Assembly: GCA_007695095.1 (NCBI GenBank)
Contig: REEL01000118.1
Span: forward strand, 105,935 to 169,934
From: Chitinophagaceae bacterium
GTDB taxonomy: Bacteria > Bacteroidota > Bacteroidia > Chitinophagales > REEL01
Length of the DNA stretch: 64,000 bases
Direction of reading: 5' to 3'
Below the pieces are notes generated by a model. That model was not told the DNA's origin, ran no database searches, and worked only from the letters and a program-made list of their open reading frames with translations. Position 1 is the first letter of the stretch. Every line of letters begins with the position of its first letter. Position numbers and translations under genes: made by a program. Shown here one piece after another: positions 26,694-37,006 of the stretch.

Positions 26694-27683
26694 ATGAAGC
26701 TTGCAATTATAGGAGCTACAGGCTTAGTAGGCCGCGAAATTCTAAAAGTCTTAGACGAACAAAATTTTAAAATGGATGAATTAATTCCGGTAGCTTCAGA
26801 AAAATCTGCCGGAAAAAAGATTTTATTCAGTGGGAAAGAACTTACGTTAATTACAGCTAATGAAGCTGTTTTGCAAAACCCCGATATAGCTATTTTTTCT
26901 GCAGGAAGTGAAACTTCCTTAAGCTATGCCCCTCTTTTTTCTGATAACGGATGTTTTGTAATTGATAATTCAAGTGCATGGCGTATGCATGACAATGTGC
27001 CTTTGGTCATTCCGGAAATAAACTTTCAATCCGTTAAAAATAGTACGAAAATCATAGCGAACCCTAATTGTTCCACAATACAGTTACTGATTGCTCTAGC
27101 CCCCTTACATCATCACTTTGGACTTGAAAGAGTAGTTATTTCGACATACCAATCTGTTACGGGTACAGGAGTGAAAGCATTGGAACAATTAGAATCTGAA
27201 AGAAAAGGCTTACATACTGAAAAGGTATATCCTTATCCAATAGATATGAATTGCATTCCTCATTGCGATACTTTTTTAGATAATGGTTATACTAAAGAAG
27301 AAATGAAAATGGTGAATGAAAGCAGAAAGATTTTAGATCTGCCGAACTTAAAAATTACTGCTACAGCCGTAAGAGTCCCTGTTGTTGGAGGGCATTCAGA
27401 ATCGGTGAACATACAATTTAAAAAACCTTTTGAATTAAAACAGATTCGTGAAGTGTTGGAAAATAGTCCCGGAATAACCGTTATGGACAATCCGTCCCGG
27501 AATGAATATCCGCATCCCTTATTTGCAAAGGGGAAAAATGATGTTTTTATTGGTAGAATCAGAAAAGATGAATCGGTTGAAAACGGGTTAAACTTATGGA
27601 TAGTTGCTGATAACCTCAGAAAAGGAGCTGCAACAAACGCAGTTCAGATAGCTGAAAGAATTCAAAAACTATTTTTTAATTAA
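26694..27683 (+). CDS. asd: Aspartate-semialdehyde dehydrogenase
   Basis: This 329-residue NADP-dependent enzyme reduces aspartyl phosphate to aspartate semialdehyde, the branch point to lysine, diaminopimelate, threonine and methionine. It begins IGATGLVGREIL (Rossmann P-loop, about 6-17). The catalytic cysteine is Cys126 in NPNCSTIQ. A histidine in the RVPVVGGHSESVNI motif (about 227-240) is the expected general base. The length is normal. A GroES-like gene follows after 18 bases and is probably co-transcribed. Confidence 0.95.
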   Translation: MKLAIIGATGLVGREILKVLDEQNFKMDELIPVASEKSAGKKILFSGKELTLITANEAVLQNPDIAIFSAGSETSLSYAPLFSDNGCFVIDNSSAWRMHDNVPLVIPEINFQSVKNSTKIIANPNCSTIQLLIALAPLHHHFGLERVVISTYQSVTGTGVKALEQLESERKGLHTEKVYPYPIDMNCIPHCDTFLDNGYTKEEMKMVNESRKILDLPNLKITATAVRVPVVGGHSESVNIQFKKPFELKQIREVLENSPGITVMDNPSRNEYPHPLFAKGKNDVFIGRIRKDESVENGLNLWIVADNLRKGAATNAVQIAERIQKLFFN

Positions 27684-27701
27684 ATCCAAAATAAAGAATT
27701 T

Positions 27702-28073
27702 ATGATGCAGGTTGATACGTTTGACAAATTCATTGTGATAGGGGATCGTTTATTGATAAAGCCCACTAAGGAAAATGAAAAAACCGACAGTGGATTATTT
27801 CTGCCGCCCGGTGTTCAAAAAAAGGAAAAGATATTCAGTGGTTATGTCATTAAGACAGGTCCGGGATATCCGATTCCATCTGCTGAAATGAATGATGAAT
27901 TTTGGAAAAAAGAACAAGAGGAAACAAAATACCTTCCTTTGCAGGCAAAGTCGGGAGATTTGGCCGTATACATTCAAAGTCAATCATTTGATATAGAAAT
28001 AAATAAAGAAAAGTACGTTATTGTACCTCAGTCAGCCATTTTATTATTGATGAGAGATGACGAAATGATTTAA
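27702..28073 (+). CDS. GroES-like (Cpn10-fold) protein
   Basis: This 123-residue protein starts with a Cpn10-like strand (IVIGDRLLIKPTKENEKTDSG, quoted in part: residues about 12-31). It ends with a strand resembling the Cpn10 closing segment (KYVIVPQSAILLLM). Between them is an insert of about 25 residues (MNDEFWKKEQEETKYLP) where GroES is compact, and the region corresponding to the GroEL-contacting mobile loop is GLFLPPGVQKKEK. It is therefore a divergent GroES-family paralogue, common in Bacteroidota, rather than the groES paired with groEL. Whether it caps GroEL is unknown. It is 18 bases after asd. Confidence 0.8.
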   Translation: MMQVDTFDKFIVIGDRLLIKPTKENEKTDSGLFLPPGVQKKEKIFSGYVIKTGPGYPIPSAEMNDEFWKKEQEETKYLPLQAKSGDLAVYIQSQSFDIEINKEKYVIVPQSAILLLMRDDEMI

Positions 28074-28154
28074 TTTTAAAAATAAGTCACAGATAAAGCC
28101 GTTATTTGTCCGTCAATTATAAAAACTATTGGAATTAAATTCTAAAAATCAGTT

Positions 28155-28162
28155 TACCTTTA
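28155..28162 (+). promoter_or_regulatory. Possible -7 element for ruvA-sprA
   Basis: TACCTTTA lies 37 bases before the ruvA ATG and differs from TAnnTTTG only in the last base. The -33 region holds TTGG, a poor match. It would drive ruvA and, by read-through, sprA. Confidence 0.35.
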
Positions 28163-28198
28163 ATAATTTAGCCGTTTATTCTTTCTTAAGTAACGTAT

Positions 28199-28786
28199 AT
28201 GATAACATATCTGAAGGGGCTTATAACCGAAAAAAACCCAACTTTCGCTGTTGTTGAAGCAAATGGAGTTGGTTATAAGGTTATGATTAGTTTGCAAACA
28301 TATACAGCTATACAGAATTTAGCAGAAGGCAAACTTTTCACTACGCACATCGTAAGAGAAGATGCTGAATTATTATATGGATTTTTTGAAGACAGGGAAC
28401 GGTCTCTTTTTAATTTGTTGATAGGCGTTTCGGGAGTGGGTCCCTCAACAGCTATTTTAGCCTTATCAGCAATGACAGTTTCAGAGTTGGAGTCAGCTAT
28501 AATTCAGGGGAATGAATCAATTGTAAAATCAATAAAAGGGATTGGAGCTAAAACAGCCGGAAGAATAATTTTGGAAATAAGAGATAAGATTTCGAAAACC
28601 GAAGAAGGGCATTCAGAAATTTCAATGTCCTCAAAAAATACATTAAAGGAAGAAGCGTTAACTGCTTTAATATCTTTGGGATTTGTGCGTTCTGTTTCCG
28701 AAAAAGCGATTCAGAAATCGATGTCAGAGGCTGGGAATGATCAATCTTTAGAAATGCTGATTAAGTCAGCATTAAAGTATTTATAA
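28199..28786 (+). CDS. ruvA: Holliday junction branch-migration protein RuvA
   Basis: This 195-residue protein forms the tetramer that binds Holliday junctions and loads the RuvB motor. The N-terminal OB fold starts MITYLKGLITEKNP and holds VEANGVGYKV. The central helix-hairpin-helix motifs are LIGVSGVGPSTAI (about 75-87) and IKGIGAKTAGRII (about 109-121). A C-terminal RuvB-contacting domain (about 145-195) follows a short linker. The length is typical. Its position directly before sprA is a linkage also known from Flavobacterium johnsoniae. Confidence 0.95.
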   Translation: MITYLKGLITEKNPTFAVVEANGVGYKVMISLQTYTAIQNLAEGKLFTTHIVREDAELLYGFFEDRERSLFNLLIGVSGVGPSTAILALSAMTVSELESAIIQGNESIVKSIKGIGAKTAGRIILEIRDKISKTEEGHSEISMSSKNTLKEEALTALISLGFVRSVSEKAIQKSMSEAGNDQSLEMLIKSALKYL

Positions 28787-28804
28787 ATAGAGAAAGCACT
28801 TATA

Positions 28805-31800
28805 GTGGCGGTAAAAACCAACATTAAAAAAACATTGCCGGCATTTCTGATGACCGTTTGTATTTTTGTTTTAGCATTTAATGCTAAGGCATGGATAGGC
28901 TCAGATTTGTCCAATGTTTTTGCAATGCATACAGAAGAGGCTGAGGAAGAAGAAGCTTCCGAAAATCAGGATGTCCCGGATTTTACCAATCCTCAAACGC
29001 CTAATCCGTTTGATTTAAGCGATCCTCCTGCAATCGAAAAAAGCATTGAATACGATCCCGAAACGAATATGTATATCATAAGAGAAAAGGTAGGGGGTGC
29101 TTTTTACTCCAATCCACAATATCTTACTTTTGAAGAATATCTGGAATATGAATCTAAAAGGCAGGAAAAAAATTACTGGAATGAGAGAACAGAAGCTATT
29201 ACTCTCATTGAAAGACCGGGAATTATTCCTCAATTACATTTAGATGCAAATGTGCTGGATAGAGTTTTTGGAGGTTCTACAGTTGATATCAGACCTTCGG
29301 GAAATATTGATTTAACTTTTGGTGGAAATTTTCAACGAATAGATAATCCTACACTAACAGAACAACAAAGAAGGCAAGGTGGTTTTGATTTTGACATGAA
29401 TATAAATATGAATGTCATCGGAACTATTGGGGATAAACTGAAAATGAATGCCAGTTATAATACTGAGCAAACTTTTGATTTTGAAAACGAAATAAATCTG
29501 GAGTATACCGGTGAGGAGGATGAAATTATTCAAAAAATTGAGGCCGGAAATGTAAGTTTTCCTTTAAATACCAGTCTAATTCAGGGAAATCAAAGTCTGT
29601 TTGGTGTTAAAACACAAATGCAATTCGGAAGATTGACGGTTACCGGTGTTGTTTCACAGCAGAAATCACAGATGGAGAACATTCAATTGGAAGGTGGAGC
29701 TCAGATTAGAGAATTTGAAGTAAAAGCAGATCAATACGATGAAAATCGACACTTCTTTTTGGCGCACTATTTTAGAGATAACTACAATCAGGCAATGAGT
29801 AATTTGCCTTTAATTAATTCACTGGCAAATATTACCAGAATTGAAGTATGGGTAACAAACAAAAGAGGTGTCGTTGAGAATGCAAGAGAGGTAGTTGGAT
29901 TTATGGACTTAGGAGAGCCGGAAAAAATACACAGATCCGACCAAATTACCCGCACAAGCCAACGTCCTTTACCGGCAAACGGAGCAAATGATTTATACAG
30001 CAGATTGAATAGCTCCTCGTCTAATAGAAATGCCAATAATGTTGTAAATGTCATACAAGGCTCTCAATTTCAATTAGAACCGGTTCAGGATTTTGAAAAA
30101 ACATTTGCCAGAAAGCTTTCCTCCAATGAATTTACTTACAATGCACAGTTAGGTTATATTTCACTTAATCAAACTTTACAGCCGGATGAAATGCTGGCTG
30201 TTTCTTTTGAATATACTTTTAACGGAGAAGTTTTTAAAGTAGGTGAATTTGCACAGGATGTACCGCCGGATTCTTTGAGCGGAGAAAAAGTGCTCTATTT
30301 AAAAATGCTTAAAAGTACGTCTGTAAGGCCTAAGTTGCCCATTTGGGATTTGATGATGAAAAATATCTATTCCATAGGCGCATTTCAGATAAACAGAGAA
30401 GATTTTCAGTTGGATGTATATTATGCAGATCCGGGAGGAGGAATTAAGCGCTATATACCTGCGGGGAGCTTACAAGGTCAGCCTTTAATCCGTGTACTTA
30501 ATTTAGATAATCTTAATCAGCAACTCGACCCACAGCCCGATGGCCGGTTTGACTTTATTCCCGGAATTACGATAAACCCTCAGAATGGACGGATTATTTT
30601 TCCTGTACTGGAGCCATTTGGTGCAGATCTTAGAAGCAAATTTTCCAGTAGCGAACAATCTACTTTAGCTAATAACTATGTCTATGATGTTCTCTACGAT
30701 TCTACTAAAACTGTTGCAATGCAGTTTCCGGAATTTAACCGATATTTAATACGAGGCCGTTACAAATCGGAAATTTCTGCTGAAATTAGTCTTGGTGCAT
30801 TTAACATTCCCGAGGGTTCTATTCAGGTATCTGCCGGTGGACAGCAACTTGTTGAAGGTACTGATTATACTGTTGATTACAACCTGGGCCGGGTCAGAAT
30901 TCTAAATGAAGGGATTTTAAATTCCGGTATACCAATTAATGTATCTTATGAAAATAGCGCTCAATTTGGAGTTCAGACAAAAACATTTTTAGGGGCACGT
31001 TTAGATTATTGGATAAGTGATAATTTTACCATCGGAGGTACTATTCTGAGATTGAATGAAAGACCTTTTACCCGAAAAGTAAATGTAGGTGACGACCCTA
31101 TAGCCAATACAATGTATGGCTTGGATGTGAACTACAGCACTGAATCAGAATTTATTACCTGGTTACTGAACAGATTACCATTTTACGAATCAACACAAAC
31201 CTCATCTGTTAATGTAACCGGCGAGGTAGCCCATTTAAGTCCCGGACACTCTAGAGCTATAGGGAGAGAAGGAACTGTCTACATAGATGATTTTGAAGGT
31301 ACACGCTCAGCTTACGATATGAAGTTTCCTTCCAGTAGATGGGTTTTGGCCAGTACTCCCCGGAATGCAATAGATGAAAACGGAAACATATTGTTCCCGG
31401 AAGCAGAGCTTTCAAATGATTTACGTTATGGATTTAACAGAGCAAGGTTAGCATGGTATAATATTGATCCACTTTTTCTAAGAAATATTTCAAGTACGCC
31501 GGACCATATAAGAAATGACCCTGACCAACAGTCAAACCACTATGTGAGGGAAGTTCTGCAAAGAGAGGTTTTTCCAAATAAAGACGATATTAATCCGGGT
31601 ATAGCTACTACGATTCAAACATTGGATTTAGCTTTATACCCCAGTGAAAGAGGTCCTTATAACTTTGAGTCCTTACCGAATGGTTCGCCGGGAATATCCA
31701 GTGGTATTTTACCTGACGGACGATTAAGAGAGCCATCTACCAGATGGGGAGGTGTTTCCAGAAGTATTCAAAATAATGACTTTGAAGCTTCTAATATTGA

Positions 31801-34800
31801 ATTTATTGAATTTTGGGTTTTGGACCCTTTCATCTATGATAGTATAGGTAATAGTGGTTATTTGTATTTTAACTTAGGAAATGTTTCAGAAGATATTTTA
31901 AAGGATTCCCGAATGTTTTTTGAAAATGGTCTTCCCGGTCCGAATAGTCCGGTTTCTGTGGATACTACTATATGGGGGAAAGTGCCGAATACTCAGCCAA
32001 TAACCAATGCATTTGATAACGACCCGGATGTTAGAGCTTTTCAGGATTTAGGTTTTAACGGTTTAAATGATGAAGAAGAAAGAGCATTTTTTCAGGATTT
32101 TTTAAACGACTTAAACGGATATCTGGATTCAGATGCGTACAACGCAATTTTTGAGGACCCTGCCGGAGATAATTTTCAGTACTACAGAAGCAGTGAGTTA
32201 GATAATAATCAGGTGCCGATATTAGAAAGGTATAAACGCTATAATAACCCTCAGGGGAACTCGCCTGTTCAAACTGGAGCTACCGGATTCTCTTCCGCAG
32301 CCACGAACTTGCCTGATTCTGAAGATTTAAACAGAGACAATACATTAAATGAATCTGAGGAATATTTTCAGTACAGGGTTCGCCTTGAACCGGGAATGGA
32401 TGTAGGCGATTCTTATATAACCGATAAAGTTGAGGCTACGGTTAATTTAAGGAACGGGAATCAGGAAACAGTTACCTGGTATCAGTTTAAAATCCCTATT
32501 GATGCGTATGATAACAAAGTAGGAAACATTCCTGATTTTCGCTCTATTCGTTTTATGAGAATGTTTTTAACCGGTTTTGAAGATCCTGTAGTTTTGAGAT
32601 TTGCAAGATTAGAGTTGGTTAGAAGCCAATGGAGAAGGTACAGACAGTCACTTCTTCAGCCGGGTGAATATATCCCTTCTGACAATATTGGTGACACTTA
32701 TTTTAATGTTTCAGCAGTAAATATTGAGGAGAATTCTGACAGACAGCCAATCCCATACGTGCTGGCACCGGGTATTGAGCGGGAGCAGCTTTTAGGTGCG
32801 CAGAACTATGTAGCTCTTCAAAATGAGCAATCAATTTCCCTGGAAGTTTGTGATTTACAGGATGGTGATGCCAGAGCAGTATATCGGAATATTGATTTAG
32901 ATCTTCGCTTATTCAGAAGAATGCGCATGTTTATTCATGCTGAGTCGCTTTTAGGTGAAGTGCCTGTAAACGATGGAGAAGTAACAGCTTTTATTCGTTT
33001 AGGTAGTGATTTTAAGGATAACTATTATGAATACGAAATACCGCTTACGATTACAGAACCGGGCATTACCGATCCGCAATTGATTTGGCCGGAAGCAAAC
33101 GAAATGAATTTTCCGCTGGATAGTTTTGTATTGGCAAAACAATTGAGAAATGAAGCAGACATTCCGCCGAATCAACCATTTACTATTACCGATGATCGGG
33201 GGAATAATATAACTATTGTTGGAAATCCGGATTTAGGTTTAGTGCAAATGGCTATGCTCGGTATAAGAAACCCGAAAGCAATCGGAGAAACCGGTGATGA
33301 TGGATCATCAAAATGTGCTGAAGTGTGGTTTAATGAATTGCGTCTGACAGGTTTTGATGAAGAAGGAGGATGGGCGGCTCTCGGTCGCGTTGATATACAA
33401 TTAGCAGATTTAGGAAGTTTAACCTTGTCTGCCAATATGCATACAATCGGGTTTGGTCAGATTGAACAAAAACTGGATCAGAGATACAGAGATAACTTTT
33501 TTCAGTATGATGTTTCTACAAATCTGGAACTTGGTCGCTTTTTACCGGATGCTACCGGATTACGATTGCCTATGTTTGCAAGTTTATCACAATCTTTCAG
33601 TACCCCTCAGTATGACCCCTATGAAATGGACATTAAAGTTGATGACAAATTGCGATTTTTGGAAGCTGATGAAAGAAGAGACTACAGAAGAACGATTCAG
33701 GACTTAGAAACTATCCGAAGCATCAATTTTACAAATGTCAGGAGAATTAGTCCCAGAGAAGATTTTACTCCAAGAATATACAGTATTGAAAACTGGAACC
33801 TTACATATGCTTTTACGGAAACTCAAAGAAGCGATCCCTTTATTGAAAGTGATTTGATTCAAAGGCATCGCTTGTCTTTAGGGTATAACTTTGCTCCTAC
33901 AGCAAACTATTTTACGCCTTTTGAAAATCTTTTTGGTTCAAACAGCAGTAAATATTTTGACTTGATTAAAGACATTAATATTAACTTTATTCCAAGTAAT
34001 TTAAGGTTCAGTACAGATTTTAACAGGCAATTTGGAGAGCAACAGTTGAGAATGCTTGGAGATGAAGAGTTTCCTATAGACCCTACATACAATAAAAACT
34101 TTACATGGGACAGGCTGTACGGATTTCAATACAATCCATTCCGCTCATTAAATATAGATTTTTCGGCAACCAACAGAGCCCGGATTGATGAGCCTGAAGG
34201 CAGGTTAGATACCCGTGAAAAAAGAGATAGCGTGTGGAGAAATGTTCAGGATTTCGGAAGAAATATTGAGTATAGTCAATCCGCTTCAGCAAATTACAAT
34301 GTTCCAATTAACAAAATCCCTATCTTGGATTGGATACAGTTGAGAACCGGTTATGCAACCACTTATAATTGGCGTGCCGGGCCATTGTTTATGACTCCGG
34401 AAGGAGAGCTAGGACCAAGCCCCTACGGAAATACGATTGAGAATAGTCAAAATGTAAGGATTAACGGAGAATTCAATTTACGAAATCTTTATAACAAATG
34501 GACATTTCTCAGACCGTATAACAGCAATATGCCGAGGGTAACTGCCGAGCAAAGGGAAACCCGTTTGCGACAAAGAGAGCGATTGTCTAACGACCTGGAT
34601 CAGTTACGTGAAACCAGAAGGGAGCAGAGGCAAGAGTTAAGAGAGCTTCAGCGTTCTGATGAAGAGAATGAAGCAGAAATTGAAAGAAAAGAACAACGTA
34701 TAGCTAATACCAATCAGCAAATTCAACGTACACGCCAAAACAGACAACGCGTTCAGGTTCCGGCAAACCCTTTTCTGAGTCCGATTTTAAGACCGGTGCT

Positions 34801-36172
34801 AAGTTTAAAGAGAATTTCGGCTACCTACACAGAAAATCGCTCTACTTTTTTACCGGGTTATTTACCTACCACCCGCTTATTGGGAATGGATGATGCTTTT
34901 GAAGCACCGGGATTTGATTTTATTTTTGGTTATCAGCCCGGACAAGAGTGGTTAGACAGACTGGCTGATGAAGGGAGAATTACTTCTGATACAAATTTAA
35001 ACTATCAATTCAGACAAACGACCTCTAAAAACCTTAATGTAAGAGCTAACCTGGAGCCATTCAGAGATTTGAGAGTTGACCTGACTTTTACCCGTACGGA
35101 AAGTGAAAACTATACGGAGTACTTTAAGAGACAATTTGAAGGAGGAGAGTTTCAGCACTTGAACCCGACAAGAACCGGGAGTTATTCAATATCATTCCTA
35201 AGCTTCCAGACGATGTTTAATGAAGCCAGCGATAATGGATTGTCTGAGACGTTTAAAACTTTTGAACAAAACAGAAGAGTACTTTCTCAACGTTTTGCTG
35301 AGCAAAATCCTAATTCAATAGGAGGCTTTCAAAGTCCTGCCGATACTATACCATCTACAGGTTATGCTTTTGGTTATGGGCCATATTCTCAGGATGTGTT
35401 GATACCTTCTTTCTTGGCAGCCTATACAGATCAGAATCCGAATGATATTGATTTGTCCCCTTTCCGGAGTATACCATTGCCTAACTGGAGGGTTACATAC
35501 AATGGTTTAAGCCGAATACCATTTTTGCAAAACATACTAAATTCGGCGAATGTAACGCATGGTTATAATTCTACCTATACGGTCAACAGTTTTATAACAG
35601 AGCAGAATTTTGAAGGAGTAAACAAATATGAACCTGAGGTAATAGATACCTTGACCGGTAATTTTTTCCCGGAGATCAATATCCCGCAAATTGTTATTTC
35701 TGAGCAATTTTCCCCTCTTTTTGGGATTGATATCACCTGGAAAAATAATATCACTACCCGTTTTGAATATAAAAAATCACGAAACCTGAGCATGTCTTTC
35801 ATAGATTATCGTTTAAATGAGTCTAAGACAACAGAAACTACTGTCGGTTTGGGTTATCGTATTACAGGGTTAAATCTGCCTATTAGAACAGAGGGAAGAA
35901 GAATAAGACTTGAAAATGACTTGAACATTCGATTTGATTTTTCTATACGGGACAATATTACCATTACGCACAGATTAGATCAGAACATAGAAGAGCCTGT
36001 TTCAGGTATGCGTACAATCAGATTTTCACCATCTATTGATTACGTTATTAACCGAAGACTGAATATTCGTTTGTTTTTTGACAGAAACCGAACAATTCCG
36101 GCAACATCAGCATCTTTTCCTATTACTAATACCCGTGCAGGCGTTACTATCAGGTTCTCACTTGCTCCATAA
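28805..36172 (+). CDS. sprA: T9SS outer-membrane translocon SprA (Sov)
   Basis: This 2455-residue protein is the giant beta-barrel through which T9SS cargo crosses the outer membrane; the Flavobacterium protein has 36 strands. Length, the N-terminal signal segment, and family-typical stretches such as GREGTVYIDDFEGTRSAYD (about residues 820-838) identify it. A GTG start at 28805 gives the best signal peptide (lysines, then FLMTVCIFVLAFNAKA); the next in-frame ATG would remove the basic part. A highly charged Arg/Glu/Gln-rich helix lies at about 1914-1988. It starts 18 bases after ruvA, so the two are probably co-transcribed. All T9SS cargo in this window should depend on it. Confidence 0.95.
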   Translation: MAVKTNIKKTLPAFLMTVCIFVLAFNAKAWIGSDLSNVFAMHTEEAEEEEASENQDVPDFTNPQTPNPFDLSDPPAIEKSIEYDPETNMYIIREKVGGAFYSNPQYLTFEEYLEYESKRQEKNYWNERTEAITLIERPGIIPQLHLDANVLDRVFGGSTVDIRPSGNIDLTFGGNFQRIDNPTLTEQQRRQGGFDFDMNINMNVIGTIGDKLKMNASYNTEQTFDFENEINLEYTGEEDEIIQKIEAGNVSFPLNTSLIQGNQSLFGVKTQMQFGRLTVTGVVSQQKSQMENIQLEGGAQIREFEVKADQYDENRHFFLAHYFRDNYNQAMSNLPLINSLANITRIEVWVTNKRGVVENAREVVGFMDLGEPEKIHRSDQITRTSQRPLPANGANDLYSRLNSSSSNRNANNVVNVIQGSQFQLEPVQDFEKTFARKLSSNEFTYNAQLGYISLNQTLQPDEMLAVSFEYTFNGEVFKVGEFAQDVPPDSLSGEKVLYLKMLKSTSVRPKLPIWDLMMKNIYSIGAFQINREDFQLDVYYADPGGGIKRYIPAGSLQGQPLIRVLNLDNLNQQLDPQPDGRFDFIPGITINPQNGRIIFPVLEPFGADLRSKFSSSEQSTLANNYVYDVLYDSTKTVAMQFPEFNRYLIRGRYKSEISAEISLGAFNIPEGSIQVSAGGQQLVEGTDYTVDYNLGRVRILNEGILNSGIPINVSYENSAQFGVQTKTFLGARLDYWISDNFTIGGTILRLNERPFTRKVNVGDDPIANTMYGLDVNYSTESEFITWLLNRLPFYESTQTSSVNVTGEVAHLSPGHSRAIGREGTVYIDDFEGTRSAYDMKFPSSRWVLASTPRNAIDENGNILFPEAELSNDLRYGFNRARLAWYNIDPLFLRNISSTPDHIRNDPDQQSNHYVREVLQREVFPNKDDINPGIATTIQTLDLALYPSERGPYNFESLPNGSPGISSGILPDGRLREPSTRWGGVSRSIQNNDFEASNIEFIEFWVLDPFIYDSIGNSGYLYFNLGNVSEDILKDSRMFFENGLPGPNSPVSVDTTIWGKVPNTQPITNAFDNDPDVRAFQDLGFNGLNDEEERAFFQDFLNDLNGYLDSDAYNAIFEDPAGDNFQYYRSSELDNNQVPILERYKRYNNPQGNSPVQTGATGFSSAATNLPDSEDLNRDNTLNESEEYFQYRVRLEPGMDVGDSYITDKVEATVNLRNGNQETVTWYQFKIPIDAYDNKVGNIPDFRSIRFMRMFLTGFEDPVVLRFARLELVRSQWRRYRQSLLQPGEYIPSDNIGDTYFNVSAVNIEENSDRQPIPYVLAPGIEREQLLGAQNYVALQNEQSISLEVCDLQDGDARAVYRNIDLDLRLFRRMRMFIHAESLLGEVPVNDGEVTAFIRLGSDFKDNYYEYEIPLTITEPGITDPQLIWPEANEMNFPLDSFVLAKQLRNEADIPPNQPFTITDDRGNNITIVGNPDLGLVQMAMLGIRNPKAIGETGDDGSSKCAEVWFNELRLTGFDEEGGWAALGRVDIQLADLGSLTLSANMHTIGFGQIEQKLDQRYRDNFFQYDVSTNLELGRFLPDATGLRLPMFASLSQSFSTPQYDPYEMDIKVDDKLRFLEADERRDYRRTIQDLETIRSINFTNVRRISPREDFTPRIYSIENWNLTYAFTETQRSDPFIESDLIQRHRLSLGYNFAPTANYFTPFENLFGSNSSKYFDLIKDININFIPSNLRFSTDFNRQFGEQQLRMLGDEEFPIDPTYNKNFTWDRLYGFQYNPFRSLNIDFSATNRARIDEPEGRLDTREKRDSVWRNVQDFGRNIEYSQSASANYNVPINKIPILDWIQLRTGYATTYNWRAGPLFMTPEGELGPSPYGNTIENSQNVRINGEFNLRNLYNKWTFLRPYNSNMPRVTAEQRETRLRQRERLSNDLDQLRETRREQRQELRELQRSDEENEAEIERKEQRIANTNQQIQRTRQNRQRVQVPANPFLSPILRPVLSLKRISATYTENRSTFLPGYLPTTRLLGMDDAFEAPGFDFIFGYQPGQEWLDRLADEGRITSDTNLNYQFRQTTSKNLNVRANLEPFRDLRVDLTFTRTESENYTEYFKRQFEGGEFQHLNPTRTGSYSISFLSFQTMFNEASDNGLSETFKTFEQNRRVLSQRFAEQNPNSIGGFQSPADTIPSTGYAFGYGPYSQDVLIPSFLAAYTDQNPNDIDLSPFRSIPLPNWRVTYNGLSRIPFLQNILNSANVTHGYNSTYTVNSFITEQNFEGVNKYEPEVIDTLTGNFFPEINIPQIVISEQFSPLFGIDITWKNNITTRFEYKKSRNLSMSFIDYRLNESKTTETTVGLGYRITGLNLPIRTEGRRIRLENDLNIRFDFSIRDNITITHRLDQNIEEPVSGMRTIRFSPSIDYVINRRLNIRLFFDRNRTIPATSASFPITNTRAGVTIRFSLAP

Positions 36173-36181
36173 ACCAAGGCA

Positions 36182-37003
36182 ATGAATACAAGGGTTATTA
36201 AATCCGGAGGTGAATTAGTAATTTTTGAAAAAGAGAAACTTTTTCGATCGCTTAAGTCGGCGGGAGCAAATGAAGATGAAATTAATCGTGTCTGGCACAA
36301 AATAAAGCCTAAAATAGAGGCTGAAAATATCTCCACCCGTAAAATTTTTCAACTTGCTTTTAATACACTTAAAAAGCAAAGAGCCGGAATAGCTGCGAGG
36401 TATAAATTAAAAAACGCCATGAGGGAATTAGGTCCTTCAGGGTATTATTTTGAAAAGCTTATGTCTCATGTTTTTATGAATGCAGGCTATAAAACAAAAA
36501 CAAATCTAATTTTATCAGGAAAATGCATCAATCATGAAGTGGATGTTCAGTTTACGAATCAAAGTGAAGTGAACTGGGCAGAATGTAAATTTTCAAATAA
36601 AGCCGGCCAGAAAGTAGATGTAAAAGTGGCTTTATATTTTAGTGCACGATTTATGGACTTAAAAAGTGCCGGAGAGGTATCTGCCAAACCACGAAATTAT
36701 TTCCCATGGTTGATATCTAATAATCGTTTTACTAAAGATGCAATGGATTATGGTGAATGTGCCGGCATTAAAATGCTTTCATGGGATTATCCAAATAAAG
36801 ACAGCTTAAAAAAGCTTATTGAAAAACACAATGCATATCCCATAACCTGCCTGACAAGTATTACACTAAATGAAAAAAAACTTTTACTAAGTGAAGATGT
36901 GATAGTGTGTAATCAAATAGATATAAATAAACTTGAAAAAACTCTACATTTAAGCCCGGTAAGAAAGTCAAAAATAATTGAAGAATGTAAGTGGCTTAGT
37001 TAA
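36182..37003 (+). CDS. ATP-cone domain fused to a PD-(D/E)xK nuclease-like domain
   Basis: This 273-residue protein starts with an ATP-cone-like domain (about 3-82: VIKSGGELVIFEKEKLFRSL ... ISTRKIFQLAF). This nucleotide-sensing module is best known from ribonucleotide reductase and NrdR. Residues about 86-200 look like an Mrr-type restriction-endonuclease fold: conserved Glu91 in FEKLM, then Asp121 in NHEVDVQF and Glu134/Lys136 in WAECKF, forming the E...D...ExK set. The last 70 residues are unassigned. Such ATP-cone/nuclease fusions occur widely in Bacteroidota with unknown role; defence or DNA repair gated by nucleotide level is a guess. It begins 9 bases after sprA, probably in the same transcript. 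Confidence 0.78.
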   Translation: MNTRVIKSGGELVIFEKEKLFRSLKSAGANEDEINRVWHKIKPKIEAENISTRKIFQLAFNTLKKQRAGIAARYKLKNAMRELGPSGYYFEKLMSHVFMNAGYKTKTNLILSGKCINHEVDVQFTNQSEVNWAECKFSNKAGQKVDVKVALYFSARFMDLKSAGEVSAKPRNYFPWLISNNRFTKDAMDYGECAGIKMLSWDYPNKDSLKKLIEKHNAYPITCLTSITLNEKKLLLSEDVIVCNQIDINKLEKTLHLSPVRKSKIIEECKWLS

Positions 37004-37006
37004 TAC

